A stretch of DNA of 64,000 nt. Source: Pedobacter glucosidilyticus DSM 23534. Its GTDB lineage: Bacteria; Bacteroidota; Bacteroidia; Sphingobacteriales; Sphingobacteriaceae. Positions within the stretch are counted from its first letter, which is position 1, and each line of letters starts with the position of its first letter. Location: assembly GCF_000425145.1 (NCBI RefSeq), contig NZ_AULF01000024.1, positions 19,430 to 83,429 on the forward strand, in the 5' to 3' direction. Shown here in pieces: positions 27,830-34,979 of the stretch. Below the pieces are notes generated by a model, which made no database searches, was not told where the DNA came from, and saw only the letters and a program-made list of their open reading frames with translations. The translations under genes were made by a program, and so were the position numbers.

Positions 27830-28834
27830 ATGAGTAAAGTTAACCTGAAGCAACTAGCTAAAGAATTAAACCTTTCTGTTTCCACGGTTTCTAGGGCTTT
27901 AAGTAATAGTCATGAAATTAGTGAGGAAACCAAACAGAAGGTGAAGTACCTGGCCGAAAAGTTAAATTATCAGCCCAACCCCCATGCAATGAGTCTCCGT
28001 AGTCAAAAGACCAAGACTATTGCTGTTATCATACCCGAATTATCCAATAACTTCTTTGCATTAGCTATAGATGGTATAGAGTCTATCATGCAAACAGCAG
28101 GTTATCAGTTGCTTATTTATCTAAGTCATGAAGATCAGCAAAAAGAAGTCAGTATTGTAAATAAGCTAGAAGGAAGGGTAGATGGCGTATTAATTTGTAT
28201 GGCTACAGAAACCCATGATATTTCTCATTTAAGAGCATTAAAGGAGAAAAAAATTCCAATTGTATTTTTTGATCGGGTTTCTAATAAACTGAATACAGTA
28301 AAAGTAATTACCAATGATATAGAAAGCGCCTATAAAGCAACAGAACATCTGATTGAGAGAGGAGCGCAGAGAATCGCCTACATATCCTTATCACTCAATA
28401 TATCAGTAGACCAAAAAAGAATGCAAGGTTGTTTAAAAGCTTTAGAAGATTATAAATATACAGGTGAGCAAAAAAGAGTTTTAAGTTGTACCACCAATGA
28501 TGATGAGAATTATAATCTTATTAAAAAGTTGTTGTCCTCTCCAAACAGGCCCGATGCTATATTTACTTGTGTAGAAAGATTAGCCATTACAACTTATACC
28601 GTTTGTAGAGATTTAGGTTTATCTATCCCTAGTGATGTTAAAGTGGTTACATTTTCTAATATGCCTGCGGCAGCATTGTTGAGCCCACCTTTAACTACAG
28701 TTTCGCAGCCGGCTTATGAAATTGGTAAAGCAGCAGCACAAGCCATATTGGATGCTCTGAATAGGAATATGGTTGAATTAAATGATGAAAAAATTATTTT
28801 ACCATCTGTCCTAATTAAAAGAGCTTCAACCTAG
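27830..28834 (+). CDS. LacI family transcriptional regulator
   Basis: A 334-residue regulator. Residues 1-50 are the LacI DNA-binding domain (NLKQLAKELNLSVSTVSRALSNSHEISEET), followed by the hinge helix NPHAMSLRSQKTKTIAVIIPEL. The rest is a periplasmic-binding-protein-like sensor domain (GRVDGVLIC, IPIVFFDR, TTVSQPAYEIG). It lies directly downstream of the SusCD operon, behind a terminator, and is the best candidate for its regulator. The effector is probably a sugar or derivative, which is inference. Its stop is only three bases from the convergent photolyase gene. Confidence 0.93.
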   Translation: MSKVNLKQLAKELNLSVSTVSRALSNSHEISEETKQKVKYLAEKLNYQPNPHAMSLRSQKTKTIAVIIPELSNNFFALAIDGIESIMQTAGYQLLIYLSHEDQQKEVSIVNKLEGRVDGVLICMATETHDISHLRALKEKKIPIVFFDRVSNKLNTVKVITNDIESAYKATEHLIERGAQRIAYISLSLNISVDQKRMQGCLKALEDYKYTGEQKRVLSCTTNDDENYNLIKKLLSSPNRPDAIFTCVERLAITTYTVCRDLGLSIPSDVKVVTFSNMPAAALLSPPLTTVSQPAYEIGKAAAQAILDALNRNMVELNDEKIILPSVLIKRAST

Positions 28835-28837
28835 TAG

Positions 28838-30151
28838 CTAACGCTTAGCTAATCCTTCCTGATAAACCTTCAAGCATCTTTCTCTGGCAAATTTATGGTC
28901 AACAATAGCTTTAGGATATTTAAACGGATCTGAAAATTCAGGAACCCATTTTTTTACGTAAGCTAGTTCTTTATCAAACTTCTTTTGTTGCTCATAAGGG
29001 TTAAAAATTCTAAAATAAGGTGCTGCATCAACACCAGAACCTGCCGCCCATTGCCAACCTCCTACATTACTAGAAAGTTCAAAATCAAGAAGTTTTCTGG
29101 CAAAATAACGCTCTCCCAAGCGCCAGTCTAACAGTAAATGCTTGGTTAAAAAGCTAGCCACAACCATCCTGATACGATTGTGCATAAAACCAGTCTCGTT
29201 AAGTTCTCGCATACCAGCATCTACAATGGGGTAACCTGTTTTTCCTTCGCACCATGCTTTAAAAGCTTCTTCATCTTTACGCCATGCTATTTGGTCATAC
29301 TCAGGCCTAAAAGCTTGTGTTGCAGAATGTGGGAAATGCCATATAATAGCAAAATAAAAATCCCTCCAAATCAATTCATTTAACCAAGCTTCACTTTTAT
29401 AATCCAAAGCATTTTTTACCAATTCGCGTATACTGATAGTCCCGAATCTAAGATGTAAACTGATACGAGAAGTAGCATTTTTAGCAGGGTAGTCCCTATT
29501 TTCTCCATATCCTTTTAAAATACCTAAATAAGATATTTCAGAAAATTTTAATTTACTAGGTTCAAAACCCATATCAGCCAAATCTACAGCCGCAAATGGT
29601 TTAGTTTGGTAGAAATGCTGGAAATATTTTTCTGTTGGATAAGGTTTGAAGTGATAGGGATTTAACTGAGCTAACCATTTCCTTTTGTAAGGCGTAAAAA
29701 CTACATAAGGAGAGCCATCATCTTTAACAACTTCATCTTTTTCAAAGATAGCTTGGTCTTTAAAAGTTTTAAATACGACCTGCTTTTCTTGAAATAACTG
29801 ATTTAAACTTTTATCCCTTTCTTTAGCATAAGGCTCATAATCATGATTGGTATATACCTCAGCAATATCATATTCCTTTAATAGGGATGACCAAATAGCT
29901 AAAGGTTTACCGTATTTAATGATGATTGAACTGCCTAAACCATGAAGTAGTTCACTTATTTTCATGATTTCCTGATGGATAAAAGTTACCCTGCCATCAT
30001 CTTTATCTTCGAGTTTTGACAGTATCTCTTCATCAAAAATAAATAAGGGCAATACCGGATAATTACTTTTTAAAGCATGATACAAGGCAGCGTTATCATT
30101 TAGCCTAAGATCTCTTCTAAACCAAAAGATACTGATTTTAGAGTTACTCAT
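28838..30151 (-). CDS. phrB: Class I deoxyribodipyrimidine photolyase
   Basis: A 437-residue flavoprotein that repairs cyclobutane pyrimidine dimers with light. The antenna domain opens with ISIFWFRRDLRLNDNAALYHAL. The FAD-binding half holds RDFYFAIIWHFP, TGYPIVDAGMRELNETGFMHNR and WQWAAGSGVDAAPYFRIFNP, with the tryptophans of the electron-transfer chain. It overlaps the upstream TIGR01777 gene by eight bases, implying translational coupling. It is a second, distinct photolyase family member besides the FeS type at 8088. Confidence 0.93.
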   Translation of the reverse strand: MSNSKISIFWFRRDLRLNDNAALYHALKSNYPVLPLFIFDEEILSKLEDKDDGRVTFIHQEIMKISELLHGLGSSIIIKYGKPLAIWSSLLKEYDIAEVYTNHDYEPYAKERDKSLNQLFQEKQVVFKTFKDQAIFEKDEVVKDDGSPYVVFTPYKRKWLAQLNPYHFKPYPTEKYFQHFYQTKPFAAVDLADMGFEPSKLKFSEISYLGILKGYGENRDYPAKNATSRISLHLRFGTISIRELVKNALDYKSEAWLNELIWRDFYFAIIWHFPHSATQAFRPEYDQIAWRKDEEAFKAWCEGKTGYPIVDAGMRELNETGFMHNRIRMVVASFLTKHLLLDWRLGERYFARKLLDFELSSNVGGWQWAAGSGVDAAPYFRIFNPYEQQKKFDKELAYVKKWVPEFSDPFKYPKAIVDHKFARERCLKVYQEGLAKR

Positions 30152-31049
30152 AAATATTTTTTAATGCAGATTTGATATCAGGGAATTTAAACTTAAAGCC
30201 AGCATCTTGTATTTTTTTTACATCCATGCGGGTACTTCCAAGCACTACTAAGCTCATTTCTCCAAATAAAAGTTTTAAAATAAAAGCTGGAACGTTAGGG
30301 AGCCAGATAGGTCTTTTAAATTGTTGAGCTACAGCTTGGGTTAGCTCTTTGTTGGTAACAGGTATAGGCGATCCCATATTAAAAACACCTTCCAATTGCT
30401 CATTTTCAATAGCAAAATCATACATATTTACCACATCATGCAGATGTAACCAAGAAATCCATTGTTTGCCATTACCAAGCGGAGAGCCCACGCCAAATTT
30501 TATAGGTTGTGCTAATTTTTCTAGCGCACCAGAGTCTTTATCTAGCACAACACCCGTTCTAAATTTCACGATACGCAAATTGTATTTCTTTCCTAAATCT
30601 ACAGCTTGCTCCCATAAAATACAGCAGGTACTTAAGAAATCATCTAAAGGTTTTGATGTTTCTGTTAAAATTTCATCACCACGGTTACTATAATAGCCAG
30701 AAGCCGAAGCGGAAATAACTTCTTTAACTTGATGTGGTTTTTTATCTAATAACTGATAAATAAGCTTTATAGATTCTGTACGGCTTTTTATCAATAACTC
30801 TTTTCTTTTTGCTGTCCAGCGGCTATCTGCAATACCAGCACCAGCCAAGTGGATAATGGTGTCTACACCATCAATGCAAGTTTCATCAATAACTTGATTT
30901 TCTACATCCCAGATAAAAGTTTTAACATCAGGGTTTTTGCCTTTGCTTCTGGAAAGGTGACAAACTTCATGTCCTTTGCTGAGTAATAGTTGTGTTAAGG
31001 TTTTACCAACAGAACCTGTGCCGCCAGTAATCAGAATCTTTTTTGCCAT
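30144..31049 (-). CDS. TIGR01777 family NAD(P)-binding epimerase-like protein
   Basis: A 301-residue SDR-superfamily protein. The Rossmann motif ILITGGTGSVGKTLTQLL is at the N terminus, GVDTIIHLAGAGIADSRW at about residue 65, and the C terminus carries the DUF1731-type end (LPNVPAFILKLLFGEMS, DVKKIQDAGFKFKFP). The start at 31049 (MAKKILITGG) is preferred, and an upstream ATG would add six residues. It overlaps the photolyase gene, and such SDRs often accompany photolyases in light-responsive clusters. Substrate unknown. The E. coli relative is YfcH. Confidence 0.88.
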   Translation of the reverse strand: MAKKILITGGTGSVGKTLTQLLLSKGHEVCHLSRSKGKNPDVKTFIWDVENQVIDETCIDGVDTIIHLAGAGIADSRWTAKRKELLIKSRTESIKLIYQLLDKKPHQVKEVISASASGYYSNRGDEILTETSKPLDDFLSTCCILWEQAVDLGKKYNLRIVKFRTGVVLDKDSGALEKLAQPIKFGVGSPLGNGKQWISWLHLHDVVNMYDFAIENEQLEGVFNMGSPIPVTNKELTQAVAQQFKRPIWLPNVPAFILKLLFGEMSLVVLGSTRMDVKKIQDAGFKFKFPDIKSALKNIYE

Positions 31050-31114
31050 AGCTGTTTTAATAACCAAAATACCAGATTTTAGTTTTAGCAGTCTATGATT
31101 TTAAGTTGTAAATT

Positions 31115-31540
31115 TTAGCTTTTGATGTAGCTTTCTAAATCCTGAATGGTTTGTTTTTGGTCTTCTATAACAAATTTTACAACATCACCTATAGAAACCA
31201 TGCCCACCAAATTTCCAAATTCTAAAACGGGTAAATGGCGTATATGTCTGTCTGTCATCATTTGCATGCAGTACTCAACACTATCTTGCGGAGAAATGGT
31301 AACTAAATTTGCAGTCATCACTTCTTTAAGCTTAACTTCTTTTGATGATTTACCTTGTAGTACCACTTTACGGGCATAATCTCTTTCAGTAAAAATTCCT
31401 TCAAGTTGGTCTTGGCCTATTAAAACAGCACTAATATTATGGTCCATCATCAGCTGGAGAGCTTCAAAAACTGTAGCATCAGGACTGAGTTTAATAAGAT
31501 GATTGGTTTTTTGTTTAAGGATTTTACTTACAGGTTTCAT
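31115..31540 (-). CDS. CBS-domain protein
   Basis: A 141-residue protein made of two CBS domains: residues about 15-70 (DATVFEALQLMMDHNISAVLIG, IFTERDYARKV) and about 77-130 (VTISPQDSVEYCMQMM, HLPVLEFGNLVGMVSIGDVV). Paired CBS modules bind adenine nucleotides and act as energy sensors or regulators. There is no catalytic domain. It is co-directional with its neighbours. A 12-bp palindrome, ACTAAATTTAGT, lies upstream at 31561-31572. Confidence 0.88.
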   Translation of the reverse strand: MKPVSKILKQKTNHLIKLSPDATVFEALQLMMDHNISAVLIGQDQLEGIFTERDYARKVVLQGKSSKEVKLKEVMTANLVTISPQDSVEYCMQMMTDRHIRHLPVLEFGNLVGMVSIGDVVKFVIEDQKQTIQDLESYIKS

Positions 31541-31612
31541 AAATCTAGTTTTATGGGTTAACTAAATTTAGTAAAATTTTCCTTACAAAGAAATAGTAAT
31601 ATCAAAAAACGG

Positions 31613-33055
31613 TTAAACATTTTCTTTGTAATTCACCAGGTTAAGTGCCATCCCATTAAAGATAAAATAATGAAAAGGCCATAACATCCACCAATAAATA
31701 CGTCCCCATAGCCCTCTGGGTCTGAAGGTTGCCACTTGGCTTAAGATGCTTCCACTTGGTCTATCAATAATTTTAAATTCCAACCATGCCTCGCCCGGTA
31801 AACGCATCTCCGCATATAGCAACAGCCTGCTATTTTTTTTATCAGCTAAAATTACCCTCCAAAAGTCTAAGGCATCACCTGCTTTTACGTTTATATTACT
31901 TCTTCTTCCTCTTCTGGTACCTACACCACCGGCTAGTTTGTCTATAATCCCTCTTAAATTCCAAAGCCAGTCTAAATAATACCAGCCCCTTTTACCACCA
32001 ATAGCCCAAATATTTTGTAAAACCTCATGTTTATCTCTTTTAAAATCAATTTTAACTTTGTACGCTAGCGTTCCATTTTGTGGTACTTTAACTTGGTCCA
32101 TAAAACTGGTTTCTAAAAAGCCACGGTTTAAAGCATCACGCCAGCTAGATACTATAGAGTTTTGCTCTATTTTTTCAAAGGCCAATTTTAAAGCTGTTTG
32201 GTAGCTTACACACTCATGCGGAACAATTTTTTTAATCTCTTCGTCTTTACAAATCACCTCATTACGCATACTTTCTACCAAGCTACTGGCAATACTATAA
32301 TTTACAGAGGTAACCAAATTTAACCAATAGGATGATAATCTTGGGGTAAGTACCGGGATAGTAAAAATCCAGCGTTTAATATGTCTTTCTTTGGCATAAA
32401 GCAATAGCATTTGTTTATAGGTAAGTATATCAGGACCTCCAATATCTAAAGTTTTGTTAAAAGCTTTGTTATTGCCTAATACGCCATGTAAATAGGCTAA
32501 AACATCTCTGATAGCAATAGGCTGGCAACGTGTTTTTAACCATTTAGGGGCAATCATGATAGGAAGTTTCTCTGTTAAATCTCGTATGATTTCAAAAGAT
32601 GCACTGCCAGAGCCAATAATTATGGCGGCTCTTAAACATGTATGTGCAATTTTTGAGGATTTAAGAATCTCTTCTACGCCTAACCTAGATTTTAAATGTA
32701 CCGATAAATTATCATCATTAACAATCCCGGTAAGGTAAATAACCTGCTTACAATTGGTTTTTTCTAAAGCTTTGATGAAATGATGAGCAGATAGTTTTTC
32801 TAAATCACTGAAATCTGTACTGCTCATAGAATGAACCAGATAATAAGCAGCATCAATATCTTTAGGGATTTCTTGTAAAGACTCTTCCTGAAGTAAATCT
32901 CCAGTGATAATCTCTACTTGATTTTCCCAATTGTTATCCTGTTGGAAACGCCTTTTATCCCTTACCAGACAAACTATTTCATGTTTATGCTCTAGTAAGA
33001 CAGGTAATAATCTGGTTCCGATATAGCCATTAGCACCTGTTAGTAGAATCTTCAT
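31613..33055 (-). CDS. SDR family NAD(P)-binding protein with DUF2867 domain
   Basis: A 480-residue protein. Residues 1-290 are an extended SDR Rossmann domain (ILLTGANGYIGTRLLPVLLEH; DAAYYLVHSM; VIYLTGIV). Residues about 320-475 are a DUF2867/lipid-transfer-like domain (WAIGGKRGWYYLDWLWNLRGIID, PGEAWLEFKII, PRGLWGRIYWWMLWPFHYFIF). Proteins of this build occur with photolyase and TIGR01777 genes in light- or stress-induced clusters. The substrate is unknown. A long inverted repeat (33061-33098) stands just in front of its start codon. Confidence 0.85.
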   Translation of the reverse strand: MKILLTGANGYIGTRLLPVLLEHKHEIVCLVRDKRRFQQDNNWENQVEIITGDLLQEESLQEIPKDIDAAYYLVHSMSSTDFSDLEKLSAHHFIKALEKTNCKQVIYLTGIVNDDNLSVHLKSRLGVEEILKSSKIAHTCLRAAIIIGSGSASFEIIRDLTEKLPIMIAPKWLKTRCQPIAIRDVLAYLHGVLGNNKAFNKTLDIGGPDILTYKQMLLLYAKERHIKRWIFTIPVLTPRLSSYWLNLVTSVNYSIASSLVESMRNEVICKDEEIKKIVPHECVSYQTALKLAFEKIEQNSIVSSWRDALNRGFLETSFMDQVKVPQNGTLAYKVKIDFKRDKHEVLQNIWAIGGKRGWYYLDWLWNLRGIIDKLAGGVGTRRGRRSNINVKAGDALDFWRVILADKKNSRLLLYAEMRLPGEAWLEFKIIDRPSGSILSQVATFRPRGLWGRIYWWMLWPFHYFIFNGMALNLVNYKENV

Positions 33056-33060
33056 ACAAT

Positions 33061-33098
33061 ATCAACACCTAAAATCAAAAGCAGTTTTAGGTGTTGAT
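33061..33098. promoter_or_regulatory. Perfect 14-bp inverted repeat before the DUF2867 gene
   Basis: ATCAACACCTAAAA (33061-33074) and its exact complement (33085-33098) are separated by 10 nt. The element sits six bases upstream of the minus-strand ATG at 33055, so it would fold within the 5' untranslated region or act as an operator. There is no T run on the minus strand. On the plus strand GATGAAGTTTTTAA follows, so a plus-strand terminator is also possible, although no plus-strand gene ends here. Confidence 0.55.
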
Positions 33099-33128
33099 GA
33101 AGTTTTTAATATCAGTGTAAAACAGAAA

Positions 33129-33254
33129 AGCCTGTCTCAAGCTACAATTTTGTGTCAGGCTGAGCGGAGTCGAAGCCTTTTATTATCCTTCGACTTCGCT
33201 CAGGATGACAACAAAGGTCCGCTCAATGTGACAAATGCGATTTTGAGATAGCCT
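33129..33254. mobile_element. MITE-like element with IS1182-type ends
   Basis: A 126-bp non-coding element whose right end, read inward, is AGGCTATCTCAAAA, 13 of 14 identical to the AGGCTGTCTCAAAA end of the insertion sequence at 63657. The left end, AGCCTGTCTCAAGC, matches at 11 of 14 positions. Inside is an imperfect 24-bp inverted repeat at 33153-33176 and 33187-33210 (20 of 24 pairs), with cores TGAGCGGAGTCGAAG and CTTCGACTTCGCTCA, a motif commonly repeated in Bacteroidota genomes. Mobilisation in trans by the IS is inference. Confidence 0.6.
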
Positions 33255-33277
33255 ATTCTATAGGATATTGTTAAATA

Positions 33278-33970
33278 TTAAAATCTAGTATACAAGGCTA
33301 ATTGAAAAATATGGTTATTGGTATTTACAGCAGCACCTTTAATAGATTGATTGAGATAACCTGCTTCTAAATCCATTTTCGGGTTTAACCTATAGCCTGC
33401 TGCCAAGTAAAGCCTATTTTGGTCAAATAAATAACCATTGGGTTGGTTTTGAATACTTAAGAAAACTTCGTTTTGTAAAGCTACGAAAGCACCTTTACTA
33501 AAAGCTGGCGTATTTTGTTTTTGTAATGGGATAACACTCCTGAAAAAATAGCGTAACCTTTGCGAAAAAGCATCATCGCCATTAGCTTGGTTAATAAACC
33601 TTTGTTCTAACCTAAAACGATGGGTTAAGGGGATTTTACCCAATTTGTAGGTGACTATAAATTGCTCCCATATACGACTTTCTGTAAGGGCTTCTCTGTT
33701 AGGTTCATCGGTAATAATTAAAGCGTAACCAACCGTTGCATTTAGCTTATCATTAATAAAACAAGTAAAGCCAGGTCTTATCAGGATGTTTCTTACATAT
33801 TCCAAATCATCTGCAGAGCGTACTTGAAAATCAAAATGTAGCCCCGTTTTTTTAGAAAATTTCTGACTATGGAACCAAGCCGCCCAGCCAGATTGTTGAT
33901 TAACCGTTTGCGCTGTTGCTGTTAAGGCTAATGTAATACCTGCTAAAAAAAGTAGAATTTTTTTCTTCAT
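33278..33970 (-). CDS. DUF2490 family outer-membrane protein
   Basis: A 230-residue secreted protein with a signal peptide (KKKILLFLAGITLALTATAQ). The sequence QSGWAAWFHSQKFSKKTGLHFDFQVR and the later LEQRFINQANGDDAFSQRLRYFFR are typical of DUF2490 proteins, which are predicted small beta-barrels of the outer membrane. The C terminus, HIFQLALYTRF, ends in Phe like barrel proteins. Its role is unknown. It lies 21 bp after lspA on the same strand and may share its transcript. Confidence 0.82.
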   Translation of the reverse strand: MKKKILLFLAGITLALTATAQTVNQQSGWAAWFHSQKFSKKTGLHFDFQVRSADDLEYVRNILIRPGFTCFINDKLNATVGYALIITDEPNREALTESRIWEQFIVTYKLGKIPLTHRFRLEQRFINQANGDDAFSQRLRYFFRSVIPLQKQNTPAFSKGAFVALQNEVFLSIQNQPNGYLFDQNRLYLAAGYRLNPKMDLEAGYLNQSIKGAAVNTNNHIFQLALYTRF

Positions 33971-33991
33971 GAATGTAATTAATGAATTTTC

Positions 33992-34594
33992 TTAATCTTC
34001 AATTACTTCACTATTGGTACTTGGCTCTTCTTTAATTTCTTCTTTAAAGTAAACTTTCTGATAAATTAAAATCAAAATAACACCTACGGATATAGCAGCA
34101 TCAGCGATGTTGAATACTGGTCTAAAGAAGATAAAATCCTCGCCACCCCAAACAGGTAACCATTCTGGGAAAACCCCTGTAAAAATAGGGAAGTAAAACA
34201 TATCAACCACACGGCCATGAAAAAGTTTTTCATAGCCATAAATTAGACCATAAAAAACAGAATCTATGATGTTTCCTAAGGCACCAGCAAAAATAAGAGA
34301 TACATTAAGAATTAAACCTCTATGATATTTATGCTTAATAAGATGGTGTAAGCCGTAGCCTATCCCTATAACAGCTACAATTCTAAATAAAGACAGCGCC
34401 AATTTCCCTAGTTCTCCGCCAAACTCCATTCCAAAGGCCATTCCGTTATTTTCTGTGAAATGGATAATAAAAAAGTCTTGAATAATCTGGAATTCCTGAC
34501 CAATATACATATTGGTTTTAATCCAGGTTTTCAAAATCTGATCAGCAAGAAGTACCAGTACAATTAAAAATACAGGCTTGGTATAACCTTTCAT
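33992..34594 (-). CDS. lspA: Lipoprotein signal peptidase (signal peptidase II)
   Basis: A 200-residue inner-membrane aspartyl protease that removes signal peptides from prolipoproteins. Four hydrophobic segments are visible. The family motif ENNGMAFGM lies near residue 52 and the catalytic aspartates are in GNIIDSVFYG and FNIADAAISVG. Its start codon shares one base with the dksA stop codon, indicating translational coupling. It is slightly long because of an acidic C-terminal tail (KEEIKEEPSTNSEVIED). Confidence 0.95.
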   Translation of the reverse strand: MKGYTKPVFLIVLVLLADQILKTWIKTNMYIGQEFQIIQDFFIIHFTENNGMAFGMEFGGELGKLALSLFRIVAVIGIGYGLHHLIKHKYHRGLILNVSLIFAGALGNIIDSVFYGLIYGYEKLFHGRVVDMFYFPIFTGVFPEWLPVWGGEDFIFFRPVFNIADAAISVGVILILIYQKVYFKEEIKEEPSTNSEVIED

Positions 34595-34977
34595 TAATTC
34601 TGTTTTAATTTAGCTTCCATACTTAAAGTAGCATGCGGTACAGCCTTCAAGCGCTCTTTTTGTATCAATTTCCCTGTTTCTCTGCAAATACCGTAAGTTT
34701 TATTTTCTATTCTTACCAATGCAGCCTCTAGGTTTTCAATAAACTTTTTCTGACGGGCAGCAAGCTGGTTAATTTGCTCTTTCTCTAAAGTTGCAGAGCC
34801 GTCTTCTAAGGTTTTATAAGTACCAGCAGTATCATCTGTACCATTAACATTTGGGTTACTTAAAGAGCCCGCAAGCATAGCTAACTCTTCTTTTGCGCTA
34901 TTTAATTTTGCTGTTATCAGTTCTTTAAACTCTTGTAGCTCGGCATCAGAGTAGCGGGTTTTATTATTAGTCTCCAT
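34594..34977 (-). CDS. DksA/TraR-like protein with degenerate zinc finger
   Basis: A 127-residue protein with the DksA coiled-coil (residues about 10-90) followed by the zinc-finger region YGICRETGKLI...RLKAVPHATLSMEA. Only C98 remains of the four zinc cysteines; the other positions are T101, S119 and A122. It may bind the RNA polymerase secondary channel without zinc. It lies two bases after ileS and overlaps lspA by one base, so the three are an operon, an arrangement common in Bacteroidota. Confidence 0.88.
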   Translation of the reverse strand: METNNKTRYSDAELQEFKELITAKLNSAKEELAMLAGSLSNPNVNGTDDTAGTYKTLEDGSATLEKEQINQLAARQKKFIENLEAALVRIENKTYGICRETGKLIQKERLKAVPHATLSMEAKLKQN

Positions 34978-34979
34978 GT

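Noticed and set aside
33056..33277. Small RNA gene in the interval before the DUF2867 gene
   Set aside because: The structure is better explained by an inverted repeat at the gene start and a MITE-like element; no promoter consensus is seen.
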